Assembly (NCBI GenBank): GCA_900239685.1
Contig: OENT01000010.1
Location: 62,001-126,000 of the forward strand
DNA length: 64,000 nucleotides
Reading direction: 5' to 3'
DNA from: Rotaria macrura
Lineage: Eukaryota; Rotifera; Eurotatoria; Philodinida; Philodinidae
In this document: piece by piece, positions 1-13,851 of the stretch
Numbering within the stretch: the stretch's first letter is position 1
Layout of the letters: each line of letters opens with the position of its first letter
Position numbers and translations under genes: made by a program
The notes under the pieces: model-generated
What the model saw: only the letters and a program-made list of their open reading frames with translations
Databases searched by the model: none
What the model was told of the DNA's origin: nothing

Positions 1-629
1 GTGCCGTTATACAAAGAAATTCTCGTATTTTATGTTATTCAATCATATTTTGTAGCCTTATCATCGCTTTACCAGTTTCGTTTCGTTATGAAATTGTGCC
101 ATTCTCAATCATCAATCAAAATTTAAACAATTCAAATTCTCCACTGCGTTTGTCAAGATTTGGAAGTTCACGTTTGTTTCGTGCTTATTCAATTACACTT
201 GATTTAATCAGAGCCATCATTCCGTCCGTTTTGCTTTTATATTTAAATACACACATTGTTTATTTACTATGTCGTATGAAATCATCAACTGGTACAGCAT
301 TTCACCGTTTGACAATAAGTCTTATTATTATTATTGGATGTTTTATATGTTGTTATTTTCCTGATGCACTTTTATCACTTGTACTTAATATGGGATATAT
401 TGATGAATCATATGTCAAAAGAGCCATAAGAGAAATTACCGATTTTTTTGTTACATTTAATTCAGCAATTAATTTTCCGGTGTATTTTTCTATATCATAT
501 ACATTCCAACGTTCAGTTTTGCGTTTATTTGAACGTAGAGGTAAATCTTATTCGACAACAACCTATGAAGATCCGATCCAACGACACGCACAACAGGAGC
601 CATTAAATCATATAAGAAACGTGGTGTGA
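1..629 (+). CDS. Rhodopsin-family GPCR, peptide-receptor type, 3' part (partial at window start)
   Basis: An open frame runs from base 3 to the TGA at 627-629, so the exon enters from outside the window. It encodes what looks like the end of TM4 (hydrophobic stretch with IIFCSLIIALPV), an extracellular loop, TM5 (IRAIIPSVLLLYLNTHIVYLL), a basic third loop, TM6 (SLIIIIGCFICCYFPDALL, keeping the CxxP-type kink) and TM7 ending NFPVYF, a variant of the NPxxY motif. A short basic tail follows. Overall pattern and the FRYEI segment after TM4 resemble the FMRFamide/myosuppressin-type receptors that are numerous in spiralians; the ligand cannot be told. The internal ATG at 96 is not the real start. 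AATAAA at 932-937 is a possible but distant polyadenylation signal. Confidence 0.85.
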   Translation, partial: AVIQRNSRILCYSIIFCSLIIALPVSFRYEIVPFSIINQNLNNSNSPLRLSRFGSSRLFRAYSITLDLIRAIIPSVLLLYLNTHIVYLLCRMKSSTGTAFHRLTISLIIIIGCFICCYFPDALLSLVLNMGYIDESYVKRAIREITDFFVTFNSAINFPVYFSISYTFQRSVLRLFERRGKSYSTTTYEDPIQRHAQQEPLNHIRNVV

Positions 630-2400
630 CTTATGTTTAAATCTAACCGTTTTTTGTGTTGTTTAACTATCTATCTATCTACATATATATATATATATGT
701 ATATATAAATACAATTCAATGTTGTAGCTTCAGAAGTTCATTATTTTCTCTATATTTATCATCATACCAAAGTTTTACCTAGACGATTAATTGAAAAATG
801 ATGAAACGACTACAAATTGGGTGATTTTTGTTCAGCGAAATCCTATTAATATTATTCTGATAAAAAGAAAATTTTCTAAAAAAAAGTAGGAAAGTGCTTT
901 CATGATATTTGTCTTTCCACTACATTAATTTAATAAAATGAATTGTTTTTCTTTTTCCTATAGAAATTACTGTTTTTCTTTGTCTTTCTCTTAGAAAAAC
1001 TGCTTTTATTTCATAACTCTACGGACACATCGATACCAGAGAAAATCAGTTTGAACATACGAATTAGCTTTCTTTTGTGTTACTTTAAAAACATACTTTT
1101 ATGCTTTAAATGAAAATATTAAACTTCACACTTATGTCTTCATTCTAGTAATGAGGTTATTGAGAAATGTAATTGTTAACAGAATGTAAAGCTAATTTAT
1201 CTAATCAACTACTTCATATCCATTCTTTCTTCTATACAATCAGCTTGTCGGAAAAGAAATAACTTCCATTAGAAAAGAAAACTAAATGTATACTATACTT
1301 ATCGATGTTCCTGAAGCTATTCTTTGCAAATAATTACTTTAATTTAGAGTTACTCTAGGTTGCTTCTTTAGCTAGTTGAATCAAAGGATTCAGTACTAAA
1401 GAAAAAATGCACCTCGTCTTTTGAATAATACTCACACCGCCCTTCTGATCAGGCAAGAAGGTTTTAGTTGTAAAAGCTTCTAGAATAGTTTCATGTTTCT
1501 CTCAATTGAAATATTTTGTTTGCTATGATTCAACACGACAACTCTGCGACGTCGATAGTTTGAACATTTGACCGAAAAAACACCTCCTTAATAACCACGT
1601 TGACGTGTTTACCAGAGATCTGAATGGGATATTCATCCAATATAAAAAAATTCTATAGCTTATCAAATATATTGCAAAATTTTCATATTGCTAAAAACTC
1701 TTTTATTTTTTCACTTTTCAACTACAATCTATTTTAACAAATAGAAGAAGAATTAGCTTAATTTCCTTATATCCTCGACAACACTTAAAATATTAATTAA
1801 TTAGCACAACAATAATACTGTAGAACTACATTATTCTCAAAAGAAGAGCGCCTTTTTTTTACTTCAATGCTTGGCTTTCAAATTCGTCGCAACATTCAAG
1901 GATATTTGAAATCGCAACGCGTCGTCAAGGAACTGTTCTGAAGCTATATGATCACATATTGAGGCTGAGCGCAGAAAAGAAATCTTATTTTCTTTATAAG
2001 ATGCAGAGGTATATTTAGATTCTGAAAAAAAGGAAATTATCGAAATTTCCCAAGTTTCTGTCAACGCGATAAATACAGAGTATTGCAAGCAAACTTTTTG
2101 GAGATATTAGAAATTTCAGAAATTTCAGATATTAGATAATTTTTGGAAGCACCGAACAATTCAGAACCCAAATGCTCGGAATTTCCAAAACTTCTGAAAT
2201 TTCTCTTTTTAGAAATCTAAACATTGCTGTAGATTCAAAAGACTTTTATCACATAGGACTCAACATGATTATCTAGGACAGGGTACATGATCGAAGAATA
2301 ACCCTCAATAGAAAACAAGACCGAAAAATAAGATTGATTTTCTTCAATGTCTACGAAAGTCATCTTTTCAACAAAAATATCAAAATCGAAAAATTCATAG

Positions 2401-2450
2401 AATATCCCATGGGATATTTAGGAGAAGTAATTTCGTCCCATAATATGGGA
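2401..2450. repeat. Cluster of palindromes built on CCCAT/ATGGG
   Basis: Bases 2401-2418 form a perfect 18-bp palindrome centred on CCATGG. Bases 2436-2450 form a second perfect inverted repeat with 7-bp arms (TCCCATA/TATGGGA) around a single A. GGGATTTTCCC follows at about 2457. The function is unknown: it may be transposon remnant or binding sites. Confidence 0.6.
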
Positions 2451-5400
2451 TGCGACGGGATTTTCCCATCCCATTCCGAGCTCTGGTGTGCACAACTTAA
2501 GATCTAATAAAAAACAATTATAATTATTACTACAAAAGAATACATCATATAAAGTATCTGTTGATTTTAAAAATTCATATCTCTGATTATAAGTCACCTT
2601 GTTCATACTTGACAAGAAAAAAAGAAATCCTAGATACGTATCTACTGTTGGCATCTGTGTTTTTGTACGAGTCTTGCTTTCAAAAATCTTCTAAAATTAA
2701 CCGCAACAGAACATATGTTTAAATAGATTGTATTACATCTTTTTTCAAGATAAAAGTCTCTTTTAATAAAAGTAAAAAGAACCATATGTTAAATGTAAAA
2801 TGAATCAGTGCTTCAATTAATCGACGGAAAAATTTGAAACGATTAGTGACAACATAATTATACCTATGAATAAATTCTTCTCAATTACTTTTGAACGCCA
2901 TCGTATTTCTTAAAATTCAAGTAATTAACGAAGATGTTGAAAATTAGCATTCTTGTAATTGTGTAAATAAATAAAAATGTGCTAATTATTCACTGCAGAA
3001 AACTACATAAATATTATAAGAGAAACTGATTTTTTCCTCAATTACTACATGTCTAAAATCTGGTAACACTATCCACATTTTGAAATGAGAAGATCAAGCT
3101 TTATCTTTAGATTTAAGGAAATTAAGAGATTATTTTATAAACCTATATAATTAAGTTTCGCTTTCACTATGCACTATGTCGTATTTTACATGTTATTTTT
3201 TCTTCGAACCTCGAACCTCGAATTTCTCTTTTCTGAAGATTTCTTGGGTACTATCTGAAAATTTGTTGTACTCAATTCTCGCGTCAAATCTTTTTCCTTA
3301 TGTCTTTATGGAAAGTTTATTCAATTATTTCATGAACACAGAATAATTTACAACAAAAAGCTATAAAAATAGATCGATGATGAAGCAAGTCGACCATATG
3401 TTTTCTTTTCACAACTAGATTAATAAGATTAGGAAAGGCATGTAAGAGTTAAGGAATAAATTGTCATAAAATTCCCATGGTTTTAGTCATGTCTCAATAG
3501 AAAATGTCTTTGCCATTCGTACTTTCAATTGAATGTCTATTGACAGATAGTTCTCTATTTCAAACATAGCCTGGTAATTATTGTCACTGGATTATCAGTC
3601 TCGCTGAGAAATATCTAATCATGAGAAGATGAAAATGTCGGGTTTTTTAAGTACCGTCTGCCTTCGCGTATCACGTCTTTATATTACAACTGTGATGTGT
3701 TTTTGTATATGTGTATATTCCATCTATCTCTTGTTTCATTCTTTAATTACTGAAAAATCTGGGTCGACTTTTGTTTTTTAATAAGTAGTTTGTTTTTTTA
3801 AGCAAAACTTTCCATCTAGCTTTTTTCTTCTAGTATTGTAGCAAAATTAATACGAAATGAAAGATTCAACCACTTCATTTCACTGAATTTCAGTAGAAAG
3901 ATGTTTTTCTGAACAATTTCTTTGACTACAGTTTCATGTAGAATATGTTTATTCTTTAACATGATGATTAATTGAAAAAAGTAACTATCGTAAATGTTAT
4001 GAACTAACTGTGTGAAGAACCTGATACGTCTGCTTAGATCCTAAGATTCGGCAGGTATCTACAGCCAAAATTTCAGCACAACCGTACCTTAAAAATACAA
4101 TTTCAAAAAATTCTTTTTCCAGGCATCGTGAGATATTTACAAATAAAGACTATTCTCTTCTCCTTATTTAAGGACACTGAGCAACAATGTGCCCTATTTG
4201 AAATCGGTAACAAACGTTCCATTTGATTAAAAGAAGCTCTTCGTAGCTATATATTCATACTCTATTAAGTTACCAACAAATGATTTTACTCTACTACCGA
4301 TGGATCCTTTTCCTCTCGATTGGTTATTATTATTGCAGTGTTTGAAAGAATTAAACTATATGCAAGTATGCGCGACATGATAATAGTATTTATCATCACT
4401 AGTAATTCATAAATATTCAAGGAAATTTAGAAATTCTATAGATTTTCTTCTTGTTTCGAGACAATTAAATGTTAAAAATGAATATAATGAAATTTGAATG
4501 TAAAATAAAAATCAAATTTAATAATTAATTGAAACTATCATACAGTTTTAATTCAATATCGTCGAACAAGATAGTTTTCTTTTCTTTATCTTGTAGTTGC
4601 GACTTTCATACTAATGATTTGTCTTCTCTTTAGTTATCTAACATGAAATGAAGCAGTAATTGTTTACTGTTTAAGTACGCATAATACCGACGAATAAGTT
4701 TAAAATGACATAAGAAGCAATTTATTGACCTATGTCTAATATAAGAGTAACACGTAAATGTTAAAGTTATCAATATTATGCTTCACGTAGCACGTAAAAA
4801 TCAGCATGAATCGAAGACAACTATAATATTTTCTATTTGAAGACAATAGTGAACGCCAGGTTTGAACCGACGTTTTCTAGTTATTACCATCCATCCTTTC
4901 TATAACAGGCAGTAACAATGGCTTATCATAATCCAAAACGATCAATAAAAAAGAAATACAAGACACCTATAACAAACGAATATTTTCTTTTTTCATATAG
5001 CTAGAAGTAAAAATGACAATGTTTGCTGCATATCGAGCTAATGATAAAATTACGTCATTTCTTTTGGAAATTCTGGGCTGTTATTAAAATGTTTCTTTCT
5101 TAAAGCAATTCAATGCTTTACAGTGTTTTTTCTCAATAATGAATTTTGAAAAGAAACACAATGTTCTTTTTTTAAATCTTTCGATGAGCATCAGTAGCAA
5201 TTTGTTAAGTGTAATAAAATACATTTTATATTGTTATTTATGATCCATATCAATAATTTTCATCGTAACAAACTAACTGATCAAGATGACCTGATTTTCA
5301 TGTAGTGATAAAAGAAATGAACTTTTGAATATACCCTTGATTTTGATTTTTGTCAAAATAAAATCAAGACTATGAAGTAGAATGTTTAACATAAATAAAT

Positions 5401-7230
5401 ACAAAATTTAACAAATAAATCTCTCTATAGGACGAATAGATAAAAATAGATGACGTTCAAGGATAGAACCTTGTAAATATAAAACGATACAATAGTATAT
5501 TTATAGTCTACCATATATTTCACAGCATTCTTTGACGAATCGAAATCCAGAATGCAAAAAGAAAAACGTACTACCCAAATTTTTCTTGTAGCAAACAAAA
5601 CTGACGAGCTTCTCAAACTTCTACTGACTAGAATCTTAGGCAATAGAAAATAAAATCTGTCATAAATGCGCTTCATATCTCAATGAATTAAGCTGACTGC
5701 CAAACTATCTCTTCTTTTCTTGCCTTTGTATGATGATGATACAAAAACCTTCACATTTATGATTCAAGTGCAAAAGCAATACGGTTCTTGCAGCAGTGTA
5801 TTTGTTTTTCATGCTTGATTATAATCTATATCGATGAGGCGACGAGAAATTCTGTGAACTCCTACAAGAGAAACTGTTCAATGTCTAGTAAATAAAATTT
5901 TTATTTCTCGGAAATGACTTACTAGGGCATATTCGAGCGTCCTATTTAGTAAGGAATGAGAAAAAACTTCTTTTTTTTTCAATGTTTTCCTCTGTTAGAA
6001 AACAATCGATAAGGAGGGAAGAGAGTTATACTCTAATCAAAATGTGACTTGCTATTTAATCTTGAAAATAAATTTAAAAAACGGCTAAAATTCTCGTGTG
6101 TATATCGAGAACATATCCATAAAAACTACTTATGTAGAATCTTAATATTTTCAATTGAACTATGAAACTGAATTTATTCAAATTTTACTTTCTTTGACTT
6201 TGAATACACGCTGTTAAAACGTTGAAGTGAATCAAATAGTGGGATTTTCTAACAGGACGCTGTAGATAATGTATCCATTCTCAGCTCGGATATTTTTAAA
6301 GAACATGAACATTGCTGTGAAATAAAATCTTTTCCCGAATAGTTCATGTTTCTCATTTAAATAAACTGGACAAATTTTATGAATCGAAACGTTTCCTCTC
6401 TCTTCAACGATGTCCTATTGATAAAAGATGATTATAATGATAGAAATATGGAAAAGAAAAAAAGTACTCTTCATCGTTGCTTAGTGAGAGAATATCTTTA
6501 GATATCGAAATACTTTTCAATAGAGACATACTTTAGAAAAATTCTTTCTAGTCGAACTTTCTGAACTTTAAGCTATCGCAATTATACCGTTTCATTTTTT
6601 CTCAGATCACGTTAAAGATCAATTTTTGTTTCTGAACTTGAAATTACCGATAAACAAACTTTTAGTTTAGCAGCGATTATATTTTCTAGATATGCTATTT
6701 TCGAAAACACGAACCTGTAAACACAATATAATTTTACATGTGAAAGGATTTCGACACTTCAACAATCAGTTTTCTGTGTGATTTGTGCAAAACCAGACTT
6801 TCTTCCTTTCGTTTTTATATATTTAGTAAAATTTCAATAACTTCAAGCACAAAGCTCTACTTTTGATATTAACATCCAGATGTGATGTCATAAATCTGAC
6901 TGAATTACTGACTGGCAGTATTATAAAAGTTTCAGTGCAAGTCTTCTAATCAAATGAGTAGCTCATAGCTAACGACGAACTGAGTATACTTTCAATATCT
7001 TCATCAAGTTTCACATGCTTTAAACTAACTTTTTTTGTTTTTACAACAATGAATCGTTAAATTATTGAAAAAACCATACCTTTTTAACTACGAGAGTCGA
7101 TGTAATTAATCGATTCGAGTCGAACAACTTAGATAAAATAACATCTTCTTGCCGTTCCTTGACAACATGATGTATTACATTACACAAGTAAAATCTTTCT
7201 GGAACTCATGATGTTCAGCTTGGTTACTTA

Positions 7231-7286
7231 TACAGGGTGATCCTTAATTTAGTAATCCAATGAGTTTAAATCAGAGGATTACTAAA
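7231..7286. repeat. Possible mariner-like terminal motif with hairpin
   Basis: TACAGGGTGATCC at 7231-7243 resembles the TA + CAGGGTG-type ends common in mariner elements. An 11-bp perfect inverted repeat (TTTAGTAATCC at 7248-7258, GGATTACTAAA at 7276-7286) follows with a 17-base loop. No matching far end or transposase was found, so this is at best a decayed fragment. Confidence 0.25.
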
Positions 7287-8714
7287 AATCAAAATGGTCA
7301 TTGTAGATGAAGTCATGAAAATGGTCGACATACTTATTCTCGTAATTTTCAAGGATGTTTTCGTCTCGTACCTTTCTCGTGAACGATTCAGTGGCTTCCA
7401 AAGACTTTGTTGCTTTAAGAAGAATGCGATTGATAGTTATTCGTTGATTTAACAATCGTAATCGATTGTTTCATTCTCAAAAATAACTTAAGGCAATGAG
7501 TCTTTAAAAACAATGTTGAACGAAACTATAAACATCTCCTGAAATTTTATACCTTTGCCTAATGCTACTTGTGATGTCAATTTTTCCATGGCTTAACCTG
7601 TACATCTGATCATGTTGATGATTATGAACGAATTTTATCACGATGAGATATCTTCTTGTTCGAAAATAGAATCTTCTGCTCAGAAATTTCCTTGTGCTCA
7701 CTTTATAAGCTTCATTCTTGTTTTTTTAATGTTTATCAATGAGAAATGGATTAGTATCTAGCTCAAAGAATCAAATTTGTACATGATTTTTAAACACTCT
7801 TTAAACATGGCTCAGTCAAACATATAATTGACGAGCTAGTTTTCCAAAATACACTATACACTTTTCATTGAATCGTTTCTTTGTTCATTCAATGGAGGTC
7901 TTCCCACTATCGTTCGATTGCTGAAAGGCGACTATCGTCATCAAGATATTTGAAAATCTTACAAATTTCATCATGATTTTGGTAATTAAAAAACGCAAGC
8001 CTCTGGAACTAGATTCTTTTCATAATCTAGAACAGTGATAATCTAGGCATGTCCAAAAGGTGTCATTTCTTTTTAACAAAATTGACTGAAACAGTCTTTA
8101 ATAAAGAAAAAGAATCGGTTCAACAGAGCGAACTTTGTACTTAATAAGCGGCATAAAGTTTAACTTATGATTGATTATTAAGGAAATTCGAATGTATCGT
8201 TTATACTTGAGTCACATGGAAAAATGATAAAAGAAAAACAAACACTTATTTCATTGTAGAATAGTAGGATTTCTTTCTTTTTGGTTATATTTCTTAGAGG
8301 AATTTGGTAAATTAGTAATACATGATTTCTTTCGTTTTCATCGTTTCACTTTTAACTTATAAACTTTATTGTAAATATTATTAAGTCAATATTTATGTTG
8401 AATTATAATTTATTTTCTCGGAAACATTCTCGATAATATCTTCATGCGGTTAACAAAAACATCAAATGAACTGCTTGTTATACCTTCATGTCTCGCAATT
8501 GTACATAGATATACAGACCTATTAATATTATATATATATAATTTTCTAAACATAACCACAAAAATTCCTCTCCATCTTTCTGTCCGTCTGTTAAAATTAA
8601 AACTGTGTCACGAAAAAAAAGCATATTGAGCATGTAAAGAAGGGGAAAAAGCGAAGCAAGATCAGTGAATAGACAAATGACAAGAAAAAAAAACAAAAGT
8701 TAAGGAAAAAAATA

Positions 8715-11347
8715 TTAACACGCTGAACAATAATAAGCGTTTTGTGCCATTGAATATAGCTTGTCAATTGGATTTTGACTACGATTTATTGGATCTTCAT
8801 TGATATCACCATCATTCGTTTCATGCGATGGATAACAATTTTCATTGAGTAGATGACGATGTCGAACATCAGCTACAATAATAATAATAATAATAATTAA
8901 GAAGATACGTAAAACAAACAATTCAAAAGAAACCAATCAAATCTACTTGATTCAAGTTTATTATTTTCATCGTTGGATGATCCAAAACCGTTGGAAATAC
9001 TGTGTGGTATTGATTCTTCTGATGAACATTGACTATTTTCTATTGATTAAATTAAAACAAAACAAGATTTGTTCGAATAAACCTATGTACTATCAAATTT
9101 GATCATACCAATATTTTCTCCTTCTTCATCAAACATATAATGACTTAATAGACTATCATTACTTATTTTTTTCTTGGATTTTTTTTCATTTATTTCATTA
9201 GCATTATTCTGTTGTTGTCGACGTTGTAACTTTTTCATCTAGTGTATGATAGAATTTACTATATAAGTATATACATTTTTTTCATTAAAATTTAGCAATA
9301 CATACTTTTGCTCGTTCATTTTGAAACCATACTTGAACTACTCGAACGGATAGACCAGTTTCACTTGCAAGACCTTCTCGAACCTATCATTCAATAGACG
9401 AACAAAATCATTTTAATATTCATTGATGCGATTCATTTATTTCTTTATCACCTTTCGACATGGCTTTGAACTAACATCGAAGGCTTGTTTAAATTTACGT
9501 CGTTGTACCGATGTTAGAATAGTTCGTGGTCGTTTAGGTCCACGACCATTACGTAGATGACTATGTCCAGATTGATGTACACTACTATTTATGGTAGCAG
9601 CATCCGATGAACAACAATCATCTTCATAACTATCTTCCTCATCACCTAATCAGTAATATAGAAAATATTTTCAAGTGTTTGTGTGTTCTATCTTAATTAA
9701 ATAAAGAAAAAACATCAAGCATACTTCGGTTACATCGAATTGTAGGTTGTGGATGATGTGATGCAATAATTTGTTGTTGTGGCTGTTGATGATGTTGAAA
9801 ATCGGCATGACAAAGAAGTAAACCATCACGATACATATACGGATCACCTTTATGCAAATGATCGTCACATAGTGAACATCTGAAGCATTGTAAATGAAAC
9901 ACTTGACCCGATGTTTTCATAATTATTTCATCCGGCTGAAGGATTGCTTTACATCTTGAGCATCGCATACCGAAAATTCTAAATGGATAAAAATAAATGA
10001 AATTGTCGTCGTATCATTTGCTACTTTTTTTCAAAATATACAAAAAATAAAAAATAAAAAATCAATCAACACTTGACTTCCATACACACACACACACAAT
10101 GGAGTTACCTATAAGAGATAAACACCTGTGCTCTACACTCTTAACTGTCAATCTTTCTCTTTTGTGAAACTAGAAGTTTTTTTCCCTACCTATTGTATAC
10201 ATTTAATGACAATGGAAACTGATCATAATCAGTGTCTGCGCTTTCTCATTCTTATTGTCGCATTGCTTGCCATATGAACACTTGAAAAAACGAGCAAGAG
10301 CATGAACGATCGATTGTCGCACACATAAGTATCTCACTCAGTTTCTCCGTCATCAATTGAACTGGAAAAAAAGAAGTAAAGAGAGGCAAAGGGAATATGC
10401 AGTTAAAGGTCTGTCTATGCATGTAAATAAGCAACATACAACCATTGACGATGACGAGCACTTGAATAACCAAAGAGAGCAATAGAGACGTAGAGAAAAA
10501 GAGATCGACAGTCAAAAGGTGTATACATGCACGTGCGCCTGTCGATTCTCATAAACAGTAAAGTAGAAGTACTCTTACGGTCGATGTATCTTCATCGATG
10601 CCCTGAAAACACATATCGCAGGATGCGCGTCAACTTCCGTTCACAATGACTTCCGTTTTCATTTTGGATGTATATATTTACATGCATGTATATCTATTCT
10701 TTTTTTAATATTCATTGCTCGTCGCTGTCGTTGTTTTTTGTCTCTTTCACTGCCTCACAGAGATACATCTGCATCCGTTTGAAATAGAAATAGAAACTGA
10801 AATTGATTGAGAAAAAAAAACTTTTTTTTCTTTTTCCTTCTAATTAATAAATTTATTCTACTGATCTTTGAAATGTTTTGATTGCGCAGTCAATGATGAG
10901 GAAAAAAGGGAAAGAAAAAAGAAGCTCATATCCCGGAAGCGATTGTTATATGTGTATAAATGTGTATATTTGCATTTTACTTACTCGAAATAATCTCTTT
11001 TACAATAGATTTTTCCTTCTTTCTGATAACATGTGGCTACCAATGGTTCTTGACATTCAACACAGACAAGGCAACGTTCATGCCAGCATGTTCCCATTAC
11101 ATGTAATAAAAATTGTTCATCAATTGACAATGAACAACCTGCACAAATAGTTGGCTTTACTGTATTTGATGGTGTCAACGGAGATTCATGCATTCTATAT
11201 CGTCGTAATAAACAAGAAGAAAAAACAAAGAATAATAAATACATGAGTTCCCGAAGAAATGTAGTTCTACCTATCGTACGGGCAGGGAGTAACCGGTTGA
11301 TCAAGAAAATTAGTAAGTTGATAACTATCATCATTGTATGACTCCAT
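8715..11347 (-). CDS. LMX1: LIM-homeobox transcription factor, Lmx1 type
   Basis: Eight exons (11347-11271, 11194-10985, 9978-9725, 9645-9452, 9383-9306, 9238-9109, 9039-8947, 8872-8715) give one frame of 397 residues; the total is exactly divisible by three. LIM1 is at about residues 43-93 (CAGC...WHERC...CYQ...YCKRDY) and LIM2 at about 102-155 (CSRC...FHLQCFRC...LLCHADF). An acidic, Ser-rich linker leads to the homeodomain at about 216-275 ([23 protein letters not shown], then [20 protein letters not shown]). The residues around [10 protein letters not shown] and the [10 protein letters not shown] tail are characteristic of Lmx1a/b among LIM-homeobox proteins. Lmx1 proteins are nuclear regulators of neuronal and appendage fates in animals. 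Helix 3 reads WFQNER where WFQNQR is usual, keeping Asn51. A 1-kb intron separates the two LIM domains. Confidence 0.93.
9979..10984 (-). other. Large intron 2 of the Lmx1 gene
   Basis: A 1006-bp intron between the LIM1 and LIM2 exons, bounded by GTAAGT and TTTAG read on the minus strand. It includes a short (CA)n run near 10084-10098 and has a somewhat richer base composition than the flanks, with CGATC/TCGAT-type words near 10300-10620. Such a large intron in a gene otherwise using 50-130 bp introns is a plausible place for enhancers, but nothing specific is recognisable. Confidence 0.5.
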
Positions 11348-13851
11348 TTTCGTTTTCTTTCTCTGTTTTACTCGAACTACAGTTCCTCTTTTCTGGCAAG
11401 GACAAGTGATGATAAGGATGCTCATATACTCAACAATGGCTACAGATGGTAGGATACTCATCAATTATTTCAAAATATTCAGCTGCTGCCTTTTTGTTAA
11501 AAATTCAGACAAAATAAACTGGAAAAAACGTTCTCACCTTTGCAGTCAATTGAAATACTACTATTGATTAGTACGTTAAGGTAGTTGCGTCAACAACTTC
11601 TCTGATGAGAATATGTATGTATGTGTTTCTTGAGAGAGGAATAAGGGAGAAAAGATGGCAAATATTTGCTCTATACGATAGCTATGCTCGTTGATGATTG
11701 GTTGTGTGAAGTAAAAAAAGAACCAGAAAAGAACATTTATTGTGTTGCTGTCATTCATTGGTTGTTTGCGAAAGGAAAAAAAAGGGTGACAAGCAATATA
11801 CTATGGTCGACATCATGCTCTTTTTATATTCGCCTATCGTTTCTCGTTCTTATTTTTTTTTCTTTCTTATATATGAATTTATTAAACCAACAAAAAAATA
11901 TTCTAACAGCAAGAAAAAGAAAAAGAGAATCATGAGTTTTTATCAAACCGACTCCTGAAGACATCGACCAAAATGTAATATCCGGCTTCGTTCCTTCTTG
12001 TTCATAGAATGCATCAATGATAGTCTGAGAATATGAATAACTCGAAAGTGTTCTTCTCATATGTTCTACGAAGAATAACACGGTTCACTTGAACCATTCG
12101 TAAAAATGTCAAGAGATTTACGAATATTAGAGAAAGAAAAAACAGAGTTAGATTGTCAGTCGAAGTTTCTTTTACTTCAAGTATGTACGATGAATGATTT
12201 TAGATAGATTTTAGGGAATAGAACGGATTTTGCTTGCATAGGAAAGCCACGATCACAATGAACAACAATTTTTACTTCTATGAATTGTGCTTTTGATTAA
12301 AAAACCTTCTGATTATTGTTATGTAAGAGGTTGTGTAAATAAAGATTATAAATGGTTCAATAGTTCAAGAAAACGATTTTATACTGCAAAAGAAAACCTA
12401 AAGCATAGAAAACAATACGTCATTATAAAGTTAATCTGGATCTGTCGTCGATGTCTTCCTTTTTTTTGAAAACGAGCTATATTCATCGTTTATGAGATCT
12501 ATTAATTTTCGATCTAATTTCACACTAAACGGTGTTGACAATCACTGTTTCAAAACTAGATAGATGATTTCTTATGCCATCTGCATATTCTACAATAATC
12601 GGACAATATGGTTATTTCTACAATGAATTCTATGTGAGCACTTTTGTTATGAAAATTTTATCATAACAAACTCATCTTGAAATCTATTACAACAACAAAT
12701 TAACATTGAGATAAACGTTACACAAAACAATTCTCATCCGATAGAGATCAAAAATAAAAATACAAGCAGTGACCGAAGAATGCAGATCGACACACACATA
12801 CAGATGATCCTCGATAAGAAAAAATCGAAGCAAACAAATCTATCTCTCGCTCAATTGTTTTTCCTTGATTCTCAGTCTATCGATCGCTCAATCTGGTTTG
12901 ATAAACACATACAACCAACATCAATATATACAGACATAATCAGAACAGAAAAGGAGGTGAGAAGCTCAAACACACACATACACACATATTGATGGCAGCA
13001 GTTATTATCTCTGTATTGACAAATTAATCTATGTGAAAAAAAAACATGTTGAAGTTCTTTAACTAAACGGGAAGTAAACACTTGATTGATTGATCGAATG
13101 ATTGTCTTAGGTTTTGTTTTCTTCGGATTGATATGTCACACATTTATGACATTGTTGCCGATGTTAATCAATCGATCATTATCATCTATTCAATATTTGT
13201 GTACGTTAACAAATACAGGTGAAAGTCAACGAGAACTTCTAAAAAGAAGAAAAGTATGAGTGGCAGCAACAGAACATAAGATCAAACACATCAGTGCGAC
13301 ATCCGCCGAACGTGATCGTCCATGCTATTGACGAATAATGAGTGTCATTGTATGGCATTACATGGCATAGGTAAAGAAAGAAATAGAGAGCGACAATGAA
13401 CAATCTTGTGCAAGACACGCACACTTCCTGACTCCACCTCTTCAATTCTCACCGACCGGAGGTTGGTACACTTCAAAGATTTTTTTATTCTCTCATTGAA
13501 TGACATCTGCTTTTGTCTTCTTTTTTTCTTTATTTTTATTTTGTTTGTTTTGTTTGATAAAGAAATGCTATGATACCATCTACCATTGGCGCATTAGAAA
13601 TTTGAAATTCAAAAAACTACGATTTCGAATCTTATAGTTTTATTTTTTTCTCGTTGCTCACTTTTCTCATATTCATTTCTAATTCAATCAATTATTTACT
13701 TTTGACATTCATATATCATCATACCATGATCCTTGCTTAGTCAGTATTAGAAAATCAAGCCATTTTCTTTAAAGAACGTATATATATGTTAAATTCCATG
13801 ATACCAATTATCAACATGAATGATATCTAAGTGAACGATAGAAATTTATCA
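11348..13851. promoter_or_regulatory. Shared 5' region between divergent Lmx1 and FAM78 genes
   Basis: The two start codons (11347 on -, 13852 on +) face away from each other across 2.5 kb. No gene-like open frame is seen. The tract contains CACACACATACACACAT near 12971-12986, pyrimidine-rich blocks near 13500-13560, and no clear TATA assignment. It must contain both promoters and their 5' UTRs, but exact start sites cannot be read from sequence alone. Confidence 0.5.

Larger units (their letters stand above)
630..8714. other. Long tract without a recognisable gene
   Basis: About 8 kb of AT-rich sequence between the GPCR stop and the 3' end of the LIM-homeobox gene. Open frames are all under 90 codons, have no recognisable motif and no splice-compatible partners. 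It contains an (AT)n run near 686-710, a cluster of AAATTTC/GAAATTT repeats at about 2105-2220, an 18-bp palindrome at 2401-2418, and a mariner-like end motif with hairpin near 7231-7286. I see no RNA gene in it. Confidence 0.6.

Noticed and set aside
4855..4885. GGTTTGAACC-like word resembling a tRNA B box
   Set aside because: No acceptor stem, D-arm or A box at the right distance on either strand.
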